DNA from: Nonomuraea dietziae
GTDB lineage: Bacteria > Actinomycetota > Actinomycetes > Streptosporangiales > Streptosporangiaceae
DNA: 64,000 bases
Direction: 5' to 3'
Assembly (NCBI RefSeq): GCF_014195505.1
Contig: NZ_JACIBV010000001.1
Location: forward strand, 8,887,868-8,951,867
The position numbers were made by a program, and so were the translations under genes. Positions within the stretch are counted from its first letter, which is position 1, and the number at the start of each line of letters is the position of its first letter. Below are positions 8,336 through 16,519 of the stretch, in pieces. The notes below the pieces were generated by a model that did not search any database, was not told the origin of the DNA, and worked only from the letters and a program-made list of their open reading frames with translations.

Positions 8336-9946
8336 ATGATCATTCCCAAGCCTGTCCTGTACGAGACCAGGCCGGGGCGGTTCGTCCTCGGCAGGCGGAC
8401 CGCGCTCGTCGCCGATCCCGCGCTGAGCGAGGTGGCCGCGTGGCTGCGCGGCGAACTCGGCGCCGTCACCGGCGGCGAGCTGCTCCCGGGAGGGCAGGGC
8501 CAGGGAGCGATCACGCTCGGACTCGGCGACCTGGCGCCGGAGGCCTACCGGCTCACGGTCGGGGCCGAGGGCGTGCGGATCGTGGCGGGCGGTCCCGCGG
8601 GGGCCTTCTACGGGGCCCAGACGCTGCGGCAGCTGCTGCCGTCAGAGGCCTTCAGGAAGGCGGGCATCGGCGGGACACTGGCGCTGCCCGCCGTGCACGT
8701 GGAGGACGAGCCGCGCTTCGGCTATCGCGGCTGCCTCCTCGACGTCGCCCGCCATTTCATGACAAAAGCGGATGTGCTGCGGTTCATCGACCTCATGGCG
8801 ATGCACAAGCTCAACGTCCTGCACCTGCACCTGACAGACGACCAGGGATGGCGGCTGGAGATCAGGCGCTATCCCAGGCTCACCGAGGTGGGCGCGTGGC
8901 GCAGGGAGAGCCAGACCGGCTGGAACGGCGCCATGGACGGCCGCCCGCACGGCGGCTACTACACGCAGGACGACATCCGCGAGATCGTCGCCTACGCGGC
9001 GCGCCGTCACATCATGGTCGTGCCCGAGATCGACCTGCCGGGCCACACCCAGGCCGCGATCGCCGCCTACCCCGAGCTCGGCAACCTCGACGAGCCGCTC
9101 GAGGTGCGCACCACCTGGGGCGTCGGCGTCAACGTGCTGAACGTCGAGGACGCGACGATCACCTTCTTCGAGAACGTCTTCGAGGAGGTGCTCGACCTGT
9201 TCCCCAGCCCCTTCATCTGCGTGGGCGGCGACGAGTGCAGAAAGGACCAGTGGCGCGAGAGCCCCTCCGCCCAGGCCAGGATGAGCGAGCTCGGGCTGCG
9301 CGACGAGGACGCGCTCCAGAGCTGGTTCATCCACCGGTTCGACGAGTTCCTCACCGCTCGTGGCCGGCGGCTCGTCGGGTGGGACGAGATCCTGGAGGGC
9401 GGGCTGGCCCCCGGCGCCGTCGTGGCCTCCTGGCGCGGCGACCTGGGCGCCGTGGCGGCGGCCCGCGCGGGCCACGACGTGATCACGTGTCCGAGCACGT
9501 CCGTCTACCTCGACTACCGGCAGGCCCCCGGCGAGGAGGAGCCCGTCCCGTTCGGCACCGTGCTGGGGCTCGAGGACGTCTACGCCTTCGAGCCGCTGCC
9601 CAAGGAGCTGCGTGACGACCCCGCGGGCGCGCACGTCGTCGGGTCGCAGTGCGCCGTGTGGACCGAGTTGATCGACTCCAACCGGCGTGTGGACTACATG
9701 GCCTTCCCCCGCCTGTCGGCCTTCGCCGAGACCGTCTGGAGCACGCAGGAGCGGGACCTCGGCGACTTCAGGGACCGGCTGGCCGCGCACCTGCCACGCC
9801 TGGCGGCCGTCGGCGTGGAGTACCGCCACGAGGACGGACCGCTGCCCTGGCAGACCAGGCCGGGCATCCCCGGCAGGCCGGAGGACCCCGAGCAGTGGCA
9901 GGCCAAGATCGACGCCTGGACGAGCAACCTCAGGCCGGCACCCTGA
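8336..9946 (+). CDS. GH20 beta-N-acetylhexosaminidase
   Basis: A 536-residue glycosidase with a GH20b N-terminal domain and a catalytic barrel. Family signatures are HLHLTDDQGWRLEI and CVGGDECRKDQW, the latter holding the Asp-Glu catalytic pair used in substrate-assisted hydrolysis of GlcNAc/GalNAc ends. The ATG at 8336 was chosen because AGGAGGT lies 8 bp upstream, overlapping the previous stop. No signal peptide is visible (MIIPKPVLYETRPGRF), so it probably acts in the cytoplasm on imported fragments. It is the last gene of the locus. Confidence 0.9.
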   Translation: MIIPKPVLYETRPGRFVLGRRTALVADPALSEVAAWLRGELGAVTGGELLPGGQGQGAITLGLGDLAPEAYRLTVGAEGVRIVAGGPAGAFYGAQTLRQLLPSEAFRKAGIGGTLALPAVHVEDEPRFGYRGCLLDVARHFMTKADVLRFIDLMAMHKLNVLHLHLTDDQGWRLEIRRYPRLTEVGAWRRESQTGWNGAMDGRPHGGYYTQDDIREIVAYAARRHIMVVPEIDLPGHTQAAIAAYPELGNLDEPLEVRTTWGVGVNVLNVEDATITFFENVFEEVLDLFPSPFICVGGDECRKDQWRESPSAQARMSELGLRDEDALQSWFIHRFDEFLTARGRRLVGWDEILEGGLAPGAVVASWRGDLGAVAAARAGHDVITCPSTSVYLDYRQAPGEEEPVPFGTVLGLEDVYAFEPLPKELRDDPAGAHVVGSQCAVWTELIDSNRRVDYMAFPRLSAFAETVWSTQERDLGDFRDRLAAHLPRLAAVGVEYRHEDGPLPWQTRPGIPGRPEDPEQWQAKIDAWTSNLRPAP

Positions 9947-10043
9947 CGGCTCCGGTGTCTTCCCGCGCCGGCGACAGGGCTGGACCGCCTTCGCCGTCGG
10001 CGCCACCGGGGAAGCGTCCCTGAAAGGCTCCGGAAACAGCGAA

Positions 10044-10067
10044 CCCCCAGGTCAAGCGACCTGGGGG
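10044..10067. terminator. Hairpin terminator between GH20 and the tRNA pair
   Basis: CCCCCAGGT (10044-10052) and ACCTGGGGG (10059-10067) form a perfect 9-bp stem with a 6-nt loop. It lies between the convergent GH20 gene and the minus-strand tRNA genes and could serve both. Confidence 0.7.
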
Positions 10068-10076
10068 AACTGTGGG

Positions 10077-10148
10077 TGGACGATACTGGGATTGAACCAG
10101 TGACCTCTTCCGTGTCAGGGAAGCGCTCTCCCGCTGAGCTAATCGTCC
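10077..10148 (-). tRNA. tRNA-Val (anticodon GAC)
   Basis: The minus strand folds as a complete cloverleaf: acceptor GGACGAT pairs with ATCGTCC, the anticodon stem CTTCC/GGAAG encloses CTGACAC (anticodon GAC), and the T-loop is TTCAATC. The discriminator is A and CCA is not encoded. Confidence 0.96.
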
Positions 10149-10163
10149 TCGGGTGGATCTCAG

Positions 10164-10235
10164 AGCGGAAGACGGGATTCGAACCCGCGACCCTCACCTT
10201 GGCAAGGTGATGCTCTACCACTGAGCCACTTCCGC
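10164..10235 (-). tRNA. tRNA-Gly (anticodon GCC)
   Basis: The minus-strand cloverleaf has acceptor GCGGAAG/CTTCCGC, anticodon stem TCACC/GGTGA around TTGCCAA (anticodon GCC), and T-loop TTCGAAT. The discriminator is T and CCA is not encoded. It lies 15 bp upstream of the tRNA-Val gene, so the two are probably co-transcribed. Confidence 0.96.
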
Positions 10236-10366
10236 GTTGCCGCGTGTTCGCGGCGACGTAGAGAACTGTAGCGAATCCTGGCCGAGTCCCCAAACCGTTC
10301 GAGGTAAGCCCCTTACTCGAAGGTGCGTACTTACCTGGAGTTAGCTCAGTGCCTAGGGTAAGTCGT

Positions 10367-11065
10367 ATGAGCACACTCATCGTGGACATCTGGTCCGACA
10401 TCGTCTGCCCCTGGTGCTACCTGGGGAAGCGCAGGTTCGAGAGCGCGCTGGACGGGTTCGCGCGGCGTGACGCCGTACAGGTGCGCTGGCGCAGCTTCGA
10501 GCTCGACCCGCACGGGAGCAGGCGGGCGAACCTCACCCTCCCCGAGCGGCACAGACGCGACGTGGGAGGCACGCCCGAGCAGGCCAGGCGGCGCATCGGC
10601 GCGCTGAGCGACCTGGCCGCGCAGTCCGGCCTCACCTACCGGCTCGACCTGGCCAGGCCGGTCAACAGCTTCGACGCCCACCGGCTCATGCACTACGCCG
10701 ACCAGGTGGGCGTGGGGGAGCGGGTGCGCGAGCGGCTGCTGCTGGCCTACACCGGCGAGGGCGCCGTGCTCTCCGACCACGAGACCCTGGCACGGCTCGG
10801 CGCCGAGGCCGGGCTGGACCCCGCCGCCACGCTGGCGATGCTCGGGAGCGCCGACTTCACCGAGTCGGTCAGGAAGGACGAGGCGCTGGGGCGGCGGCTC
10901 GGCGTCTCGGGGGTGCCGACGTTCGTCTTCGCCGAGAAGTACGCCGTCTCGGGGGCGCAGCCGGTCGAGGTCTTCGCCGACCTGCTCGACCGGTCATGGC
11001 GCGAGATCGCCCCCGCCGAGCCCCTGGGCGGCGAAGGGGTCTGCACGGCCGGCGGCTCCTGCTGA
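10367..11065 (+). CDS. DsbA-family oxidoreductase, FrnE-like
   Basis: A 232-residue thioredoxin-fold protein starting MSTLIVDIWSDIVCPWCYLGKR, with a CPWC redox motif (Cys14, Cys17) in the position typical of FrnE/HCCA-isomerase-like proteins. A helical insertion follows and the cis-proline region is GVPTFVFAEKYAVSGAQP. No signal peptide is visible, so it is a cytoplasmic disulfide handling enzyme. A GTG 18 bp upstream is an alternative start, but family members begin near 10367. It ends in a Cys-containing tail (CTAGGSC). Confidence 0.88.
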   Translation: MSTLIVDIWSDIVCPWCYLGKRRFESALDGFARRDAVQVRWRSFELDPHGSRRANLTLPERHRRDVGGTPEQARRRIGALSDLAAQSGLTYRLDLARPVNSFDAHRLMHYADQVGVGERVRERLLLAYTGEGAVLSDHETLARLGAEAGLDPAATLAMLGSADFTESVRKDEALGRRLGVSGVPTFVFAEKYAVSGAQPVEVFADLLDRSWREIAPAEPLGGEGVCTAGGSC

Positions 11066-11243
11066 GGCGGCGCGCCGCCCTGGGGTGGCGGAGGGATCTG
11101 CACGGCGGCACCCGATGAGGCGGCGCCGCCCTGGGTGGGCGGAGGGATCTGTACGGTTGGCGGCTCCTGCCGACGTCGCGCGGCCCAGGGGAGGGGTTTG
11201 TGCGTTCGGCGGCCGCTGCCGGCGTCGCGCCGCCTGGCCCGCG

Positions 11244-11813
11244 TCAGGCGGTTTTCGTGCGGGCGCGGAAGGCGGCCGTCTTGACCCGGTTCTGGCAGGG
11301 GGTGGAGCAGAAGCGGCGGGTGCCGTTGCGGGAGACGTCCACGTAGACGCGGTCGCAGTGCGGCGCCGTGCATACCCCGAGGCGATCGTGGAACTCGCTG
11401 CCCAGCACGATCGCCAGCCCCGTCGCGCAGCTGGCGGCCCAGTCTCCCGCCATTGTGCCGCCGGGGCCGTGGAAGTGCAGGTGCCATGGCTCCCCGTCGT
11501 GACGGTCGAGGCGCGGCCTGGCGCGGCTCTCGTCGAGCAGGCGGTTGACCTGCCCTGCCGCCGTGTCGACGTCGCCCGAGGCGACCGCCTCGAACACCAC
11601 GCGCAGCCGCTCGGCGACCTCGGCCAGCTCGCCCGCGTCGCCCTCGCCGACCTCCCGGTGGTTCGGGTAGCCGTTGCGCAGTCCCTCGGTGGCGGCGGCG
11701 GGCAGGTCGGCGGGCACGGGGAAGGGGCGCCCGCGCCGCTCACCGGGCGTGAGCGCGTTGACCAAGCCGACGGCCACCAGGACCACTCCGTCGTTGTGAC
11801 TGTTGAAATCCAC
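11244..11813 (-). CDS. CGNR zinc-finger transcriptional regulator (ABATE domain)
   Basis: A 189-residue protein. The N-terminal half starting VDFNSHNDGVVLVAVGLVNAL is an ABATE-type stress-regulator domain. The C-terminus has the CGNR zinc finger: CTAPHC, then VYVDVSRNGTRRFC and STPCQNR, giving four cysteines plus the R/N-rich DNA-contact loop. The GTG at 11813 is chosen because it opens the conserved domain; the ORF stays open to 11897, but that would overlap the divergent gene. It is divergent from a methyltransferase and probably controls the shared repeat-rich promoter. Confidence 0.82.
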   Translation of the reverse strand: MDFNSHNDGVVLVAVGLVNALTPGERRGRPFPVPADLPAAATEGLRNGYPNHREVGEGDAGELAEVAERLRVVFEAVASGDVDTAAGQVNRLLDESRARPRLDRHDGEPWHLHFHGPGGTMAGDWAASCATGLAIVLGSEFHDRLGVCTAPHCDRVYVDVSRNGTRRFCSTPCQNRVKTAAFRARTKTA

Positions 11814-11876
11814 TTGACCGGTCACACCCTCACGTTCTACGTTGTGACTGTCGAAAGTATAGACGACGGTCACAAG
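11792..11876. promoter_or_regulatory. Repeat cluster in divergent CGNR/methyltransferase promoter
   Basis: CGTTGTGACTGTTGAAA (11792-11808) recurs as CGTTGTGACTGTCGAAA (11840-11856), one mismatch, 48 bp apart. An inverted copy CGACGGTCACAA (11865-11876) pairs with TTGTGACTGTCG (11842-11853) with one mismatch. These are likely binding sites for the CGNR regulator; the first copy overlaps its own start. Confidence 0.5.
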
Positions 11877-11886
11877 GAGGCTTTCT

Positions 11887-12645
11887 GTGCTCACCAACGA
11901 TGCCGCACTCGAATGGATCGCGCGCTGGGACCGCCAGCAGGAGGGTTACCTGCCCGACCGCGAGGAGCGCTTCACCGCCTTGATCGACGCCGTCGAGGCC
12001 TTGGGACGTCCCGACCCGCTCGTGGTCGACCTGGGCTGCGGGCCGGGGTCGCTGTCCGCCAGGCTGCTGGAGAGGCTGCCGAAGGCCACCGTGATCGCGG
12101 TCGACGCCGACCCGCTCCTGCTCGGCCTCGGGCGCGCCGCCTATCCGCACCTGACCTTCTTCTCGCGTGACCTCCGCACGCCCGGCTGGAGCGAGGGGCT
12201 GGGCCTGGACCGTCCGGTGGACGCGGCGGTGAGCACGACCGCGCTGCACTGGATCTCCAGCCCCGAGCTGACCGCCATGTACGCCGAGGTCGCCTCGATC
12301 CTTCGTCCTGGCGGGCTGCTGCTGAACGGCGACCACTTCGAGTCCGACGACGCCACGCCGTCCATCGCGGAGCTGGAGCGGGCCGTCCACGACAAGCAGA
12401 CCGCGCGCGCCTTCGCCGACGGGCAGCCGGAGGGCTGGCGGGACTGGTGGGACGCGGTCGCCGCCGACCCCGACCTGGCCGCGTTCAACACCGCCCGCGC
12501 CACCGCCGGGGCGGCACACCACGGCTCGGAGTCCCACCTGCTGTCCATGCACGCGCAGGCGCTGACGGCGGCGGGGTTCGCCGAGGTCGGCACGCTGTGG
12601 CAGCGCGGCAACAACCGCCTGCTGTGCGCGGTCGCGAACTCCTGA
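11887..12645 (+). CDS. SAM-dependent methyltransferase (class I)
   Basis: A 252-residue Rossmann-fold methyltransferase with motif I VVDLGCGPG (residues 46-54), an acidic loop VIAVDADPLLL and the post-motif HWISSPELTAMYAEVASILRPGG. The GTG start at 11887 has AAGGAGG 6 bp upstream. It is divergent from the CGNR regulator and shares its operator region. Its substrate is unknown; the family includes small-molecule methyltransferases. Confidence 0.88.
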   Translation: MLTNDAALEWIARWDRQQEGYLPDREERFTALIDAVEALGRPDPLVVDLGCGPGSLSARLLERLPKATVIAVDADPLLLGLGRAAYPHLTFFSRDLRTPGWSEGLGLDRPVDAAVSTTALHWISSPELTAMYAEVASILRPGGLLLNGDHFESDDATPSIAELERAVHDKQTARAFADGQPEGWRDWWDAVAADPDLAAFNTARATAGAAHHGSESHLLSMHAQALTAAGFAEVGTLWQRGNNRLLCAVANS

Positions 12646-12659
12646 CCCAAGGCCGTGGC

Positions 12660-12685
12660 GGCGCCGCTCTCTGTGGAGCGGCGCC
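12660..12685. terminator. Terminator after methyltransferase
   Basis: GGCGCCGCTC (12660-12669) and GAGCGGCGCC (12676-12685) form a perfect 10-bp stem with a 6-nt loop, 15 bp after the methyltransferase stop. Confidence 0.7.
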
Positions 12686-12807
12686 CTCACGGCAGGGCGG
12701 CTCCTGGTGAATCCCGCCTGACGGGGGCAGGGGAGGCGGGACGACGGTGTTGTCCTGTAAGGAGCTAACATCACATACGCCGGTTACCTGAGCGAGAGAG
12801 TGGCAAC

Positions 12808-14358
12808 ATGCGCGACAACGAGGTCGTGAACGTAGGACCCGAGCCGTTGAGCTTCGGCGACGTGATCAGGGTGGCCCGACACGGCGCGCCCGTCCACCTG
12901 ACCGACGACGCCATGGCGGCGATCTCCGCCGCGCGCCAGCGGATCGACGAGCTGGCCGAGAGCCCGATCCCCGCCTACGGCGTCTCGACCGGGTTCGGCG
13001 CGCTGGCCACCAGGCACATCGACCCCGCCCTGCGCGCCCAGCTCCAGCGCTCGCTGGTGCGCTCGCACGCGGCGGGCAGCGGGCCCGAGGTGGAGACTGA
13101 GGTGGTGCGCGCGCTCATGCTGCTGCGCCTGCACACCCTGGCCACCGGGCACACCGGCATCCGCCCGACGACGGCCAAGGCCATGGCAGGGCTGCTGAAC
13201 GCGCACATCACCCCTGTCGTCCACGAATACGGCAGCCTGGGCTGCTCTGGAGACCTCGCCCCGCTCGCGCACGTCGCCCTGACGCTGATGGGCGAAGGCG
13301 TCGTGCGGGATGGAGCGGGGAACGTCGGGCCGTCGGCCGAGGCGCTCAAGCAGGCGGGACTCGAGCCCGTCGAGCTGGCCGCCAAGGAGGGCCTGGCCCT
13401 CATCAACGGCACCGACGGCATGCTCGGCATGCTCATCCTCGCCATCGACGACCTGACCAGGCTGCTCAAGACCGCCGACATCAGCGCGGCGATGAGCGTG
13501 GAGGCGCTGCTCGGCACCGACCGCGTCTTCGCCCCCGAACTGCAGGCCCTGCGCCCCCAGCCGGGCCAGTCGCTGGCCGCCTCGAACATGGTCAGGATCC
13601 TTCAGGACTCCGGCATCATGGAGAGCCACCGCGACCCCAACGCCTGCACGCGCGTCCAGGACGCCTACTCACTGCGCTGCGCGCCCCAGGTGGCGGGCGC
13701 CGCCCGTGACACCGTCGCCCACGCGGCCAACGTCGCCACCTGGGAGCTGGCCTCCGCCGTCGACAACCCGGCCGTGCTGGCCGACGGACGCGTCGAGTCC
13801 AACGGCAACTTCCACGGCGCCCCCGTCGCCTACGTCCTCGACTTCCTCGCCATCGTCGCCGCCGACGTGGCCTCGATGTCCGAGCGCAGGACCGACCGCT
13901 TCCTGGACGTGGCGCGCAACCACGGCCTGCCGGCCTTCCTCGCCGACGACCCTGGCGTCGACTCGGGACACATGATCGCCCAGTACACCCAGGCGGCCAT
14001 CGTCTCGGAGATGAAGCGCCTGGCGGCCCCCGCCAGCGTCGACTCGATCCCGAGCTCGGCCATGCAGGAGGACCACGTCTCCATGGGCTGGTCGGCCGCG
14101 CGCAAGCTGCGCCGCTCGGTGGACGGCCTGACCAGGGTGCTGGCCATCGAGGTCCTCACCGCCGCCCGCGCCATCGACCTGCGAGCCCCGCTGCGCCCCG
14201 CCCCCGCGACGGGCGCGGTGGTCGGCGCCCTGAGGGAGAGCGTGGCCGGCCCCGGCCCCGACCGCTTCCTCGCCCCCGAGATCGAGTCGGTGGTCCGGCT
14301 GGTCGCCGACGGCAGCGTGGTCTCCACCGTCGAGTCGGTGACAGGCCCGCTCGCCTGA
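12808..14358 (+). CDS. hutH: Histidine ammonia-lyase
   Basis: A 516-residue member of the aromatic ammonia-lyase family that deaminates histidine to urocanate. PAYGVSTGFG holds the active-site Tyr57, and GSLGCSGDLAPLAH supplies the tripeptide (Cys146-Ser147-Gly148) that cyclises into the MIO electrophile. Cys in place of the common Ala is seen in actinomycete enzymes. QDAYSLRCAPQ and SNGNFHG further support HAL over PAL/TAL. It appears monocistronic; the next gene is convergent. Confidence 0.93.
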   Translation: MRDNEVVNVGPEPLSFGDVIRVARHGAPVHLTDDAMAAISAARQRIDELAESPIPAYGVSTGFGALATRHIDPALRAQLQRSLVRSHAAGSGPEVETEVVRALMLLRLHTLATGHTGIRPTTAKAMAGLLNAHITPVVHEYGSLGCSGDLAPLAHVALTLMGEGVVRDGAGNVGPSAEALKQAGLEPVELAAKEGLALINGTDGMLGMLILAIDDLTRLLKTADISAAMSVEALLGTDRVFAPELQALRPQPGQSLAASNMVRILQDSGIMESHRDPNACTRVQDAYSLRCAPQVAGAARDTVAHAANVATWELASAVDNPAVLADGRVESNGNFHGAPVAYVLDFLAIVAADVASMSERRTDRFLDVARNHGLPAFLADDPGVDSGHMIAQYTQAAIVSEMKRLAAPASVDSIPSSAMQEDHVSMGWSAARKLRRSVDGLTRVLAIEVLTAARAIDLRAPLRPAPATGAVVGALRESVAGPGPDRFLAPEIESVVRLVADGSVVSTVESVTGPLA

Positions 14359-14421
14359 GCATGCCGGCTCGTAGGGGCAGGAGCAGCGACGCGCCGCGCC
14401 ACGCGGCCCGTCGCCGCCCTG

Positions 14422-15588
14422 TCACGGCAGGGCGACGATCAGGTCCACCTCCAGCAGCAGCCCCGGCATGAACAGCTTCGACACCTCCACGGTCGTGCTG
14501 GCAGGCGGGGTGCCCGTGAGGTACTTCCTGCGCACCGCGCCGTACTCCATGCGCATGTCCAGGTCCGTCATGTAGGTCCTGATGAAGGCGATGTCGGAGA
14601 AGTCCGCGCCCTGGTCGGCCAGGATCTTGCCGATGTTCTGGAAGATCACCTCGGCCTGCGTGGTCATGTCGCCCTCGCCGACCAGCTGTCCCCGCTCGTC
14701 GAAGGCGGCCTGCCCAGAGACGTAGAGCATGTCCCCGACCCGGACGGCGTGCGAGTACATCCCGTTGGTGGCCGCCACGCTGCCCGGGTTGACGCGCACC
14801 GCCCTGCCGCCCGCGTCACCCGAAGGGGGCGCGGCGCCGACGAAGGTGGCGATCGAGGTCACGTCGCGGTCGGCGTAGCCTGCGGCCTCGGCCGCGGCCA
14901 GACGGGCGCCGGCCGCGCGGGCCATCGTCGTCCCCTCCCATGCCCCCAGCCGCACGTCCTTCGCCGCCAGCCCCAGCGCGTACCGGGTCTCCCTCGCGGG
15001 CTCCGCCACCCGTGCGGCCAGGGCCCCGAGGGGGGTCTCCGCCAGCACCTCCGCCAACGCCTGCCTGCCGACGCCGTGCGCCTCGCCGTAGGCGAAGGTC
15101 TCGGCCAGCAGCACCTGCGCGGGCACCAGCGCGCCCATCACCGCCACCTTCATCGCCGCGCCCGCCCCGAGCGGCCCGAGCGCGCGCACCGTCCCGAAGA
15201 CCGACAGAACCGGCCGGCACGCCGAGAGGTCGCCGCCCGCCAGCACCGTCAGCGTGCCGTCGGCGGCGGGGCCGACGCTGCCCAGCACCGGCGCGTCCAC
15301 GAGGTTCACCGAGGAAGGCAGCAGCTCCCGCAACGACAGGACGGCCTCGGGCCCGATCGTGGACATCTCCACCACCGTCGCCCCCTCCCGCAGCCCCGGC
15401 AGCGCCTGCGTCAGCACCTCCTCGACCGCGGGTCCGTCACGCAGCATGGTGATGACGATGTCCGCGTCCGCCACCGCCGCGCTGACGGGGCCGAGGCCGC
15501 GCCGCCACACCTTCACCTGGTGCCCGGCCTCCACGAGTCGCCGGGCCATGGGGACACCCATGCGTCCCTGTCCGAGAAATGCAATCAC
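14422..15588 (-). CDS. Fusion: beta-hydroxyacid-dehydrogenase-like domain plus RidA domain
   Basis: A protein of about 388 residues joins two enzyme families. The N-terminal part (about 1-250) begins VIAFLGQGRMGVPMARRL, an NAD(P)-binding motif of 6PGDH/3-hydroxyisobutyrate dehydrogenase relatives, and continues with VVEMSTIGPEAV and a helical domain. The C-terminal part (about 265-388) is RidA/YjgF-like: MLYVSGQAAFDERG, VIFQNIGKILADQGADFSDI and FIRTYMTDL, ending STTVEVSKLFMPGLLLEVDLIVALP. RidA proteins hydrolyse reactive enamines/imines. A start at 15624 is also possible; neither has a clear ribosome site. It is divergent from a LysR regulator. Confidence 0.85.
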   Translation of the reverse strand: MIAFLGQGRMGVPMARRLVEAGHQVKVWRRGLGPVSAAVADADIVITMLRDGPAVEEVLTQALPGLREGATVVEMSTIGPEAVLSLRELLPSSVNLVDAPVLGSVGPAADGTLTVLAGGDLSACRPVLSVFGTVRALGPLGAGAAMKVAVMGALVPAQVLLAETFAYGEAHGVGRQALAEVLAETPLGALAARVAEPARETRYALGLAAKDVRLGAWEGTTMARAAGARLAAAEAAGYADRDVTSIATFVGAAPPSGDAGGRAVRVNPGSVAATNGMYSHAVRVGDMLYVSGQAAFDERGQLVGEGDMTTQAEVIFQNIGKILADQGADFSDIAFIRTYMTDLDMRMEYGAVRRKYLTGTPPASTTVEVSKLFMPGLLLEVDLIVALP

Positions 15589-15645
15589 GTTCTGATTCAA
15601 GCCGGATGCGAGGCATTCCACCACCGACTAGATTGCATGACAGCC

Positions 15646-16515
15646 ATGCTTGATGCGAATGACTTGCGACTGTTCCACGAGGTCGCCCGCGAAGGATCCT
15701 TCACCGGCGCCGCTGAGCTGCTCGGCTACACACAGTCGGCGGTGTCCAGGCGCATCGCCGCGCTGGAGAGACAGGCGGGAGGGCCGCTGTTCGTGCGGCT
15801 GGCCAGAGGCGTCAGGCTCACGCCCGCGGGCGCCGCCCTGCGCAGGCACGCCGAGGCCGTCCTCGACCGCCTCGGCAAGGCGGAGGAGGAGCTCGCCGCC
15901 ATCCACAGAGGCGGTGGAGGGACGCTGCGGATCGGCGCGTTCGCCACCGCGAACGTGTGGCTGGTTCCCCAGGCGCTGAAGATGTTCACGGCGCGGTGGC
16001 CCGAGGTCGAGCTTCGCCTGGTCGAGGGGCTGAGCGGACGCCTGCTCGACCGGCTGGAGGCGGGAGCCCTCGACGTGGCCGTGGTCAGCGACTACCCGGC
16101 GGGCCTTCCCGCCGAGGCGGAGACGGTGCCGTTGCTGGAGGAGCGGCTGCTGGTGGCGCTCCCTCTGGGGCACAGGCTCGCCGACCGCGAGGTGATCGAC
16201 CTGCGCGACCTGGCGGAGGAGACCTGGATCGAGGCGGCGCCGCCGGGTCAGACGACGATCCTGCAGGCGGCCTGCGCCCGGGCCGGGTTCACGCCGCGCG
16301 GCGGGCTGCGCGTGGCCGAGTGGACAGGGAAGTTCGGCTACGTCGCCGCGGGCCTCGGGGTGACGCTGGTTCCCGAACTCGCCGCACGCGCCGTCCCCGA
16401 CGGCCTGGTGCTGCGGCCGATCTCCGAGGAGGGGCCGCGCAGGAAGGTCTACGCGGCGCTGCCCGAGGTGCCGCTGCCTTCCGCGCTCGCGTTCGTCGAA
16501 CTCCTGGGACAATAG
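15646..16515 (+). CDS. LysR family transcriptional regulator
   Basis: A 289-residue LysR regulator with the N-terminal HTH (LRLFHEVAREGSFTGAAELLGYTQSAVSRRIAALE, in part) and a periplasmic-binding-like effector domain from about residue 88. An in-frame ATG at 15637 would add three residues. The short divergent gap holds ATGC-GAG-GCAT (15606-15616), a weak candidate site. By position it likely controls the dehydrogenase-RidA fusion gene. Confidence 0.88.
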   Translation: MLDANDLRLFHEVAREGSFTGAAELLGYTQSAVSRRIAALERQAGGPLFVRLARGVRLTPAGAALRRHAEAVLDRLGKAEEELAAIHRGGGGTLRIGAFATANVWLVPQALKMFTARWPEVELRLVEGLSGRLLDRLEAGALDVAVVSDYPAGLPAEAETVPLLEERLLVALPLGHRLADREVIDLRDLAEETWIEAAPPGQTTILQAACARAGFTPRGGLRVAEWTGKFGYVAAGLGVTLVPELAARAVPDGLVLRPISEEGPRRKVYAALPEVPLPSALAFVELLGQ

Positions 16516-16519
16516 GGGC

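Noticed and set aside
15637..15648. Earlier ATG (15637) for the LysR gene
   Set aside because: It adds only three residues and has no better ribosome site; family members begin at the MLDANDLRL position.
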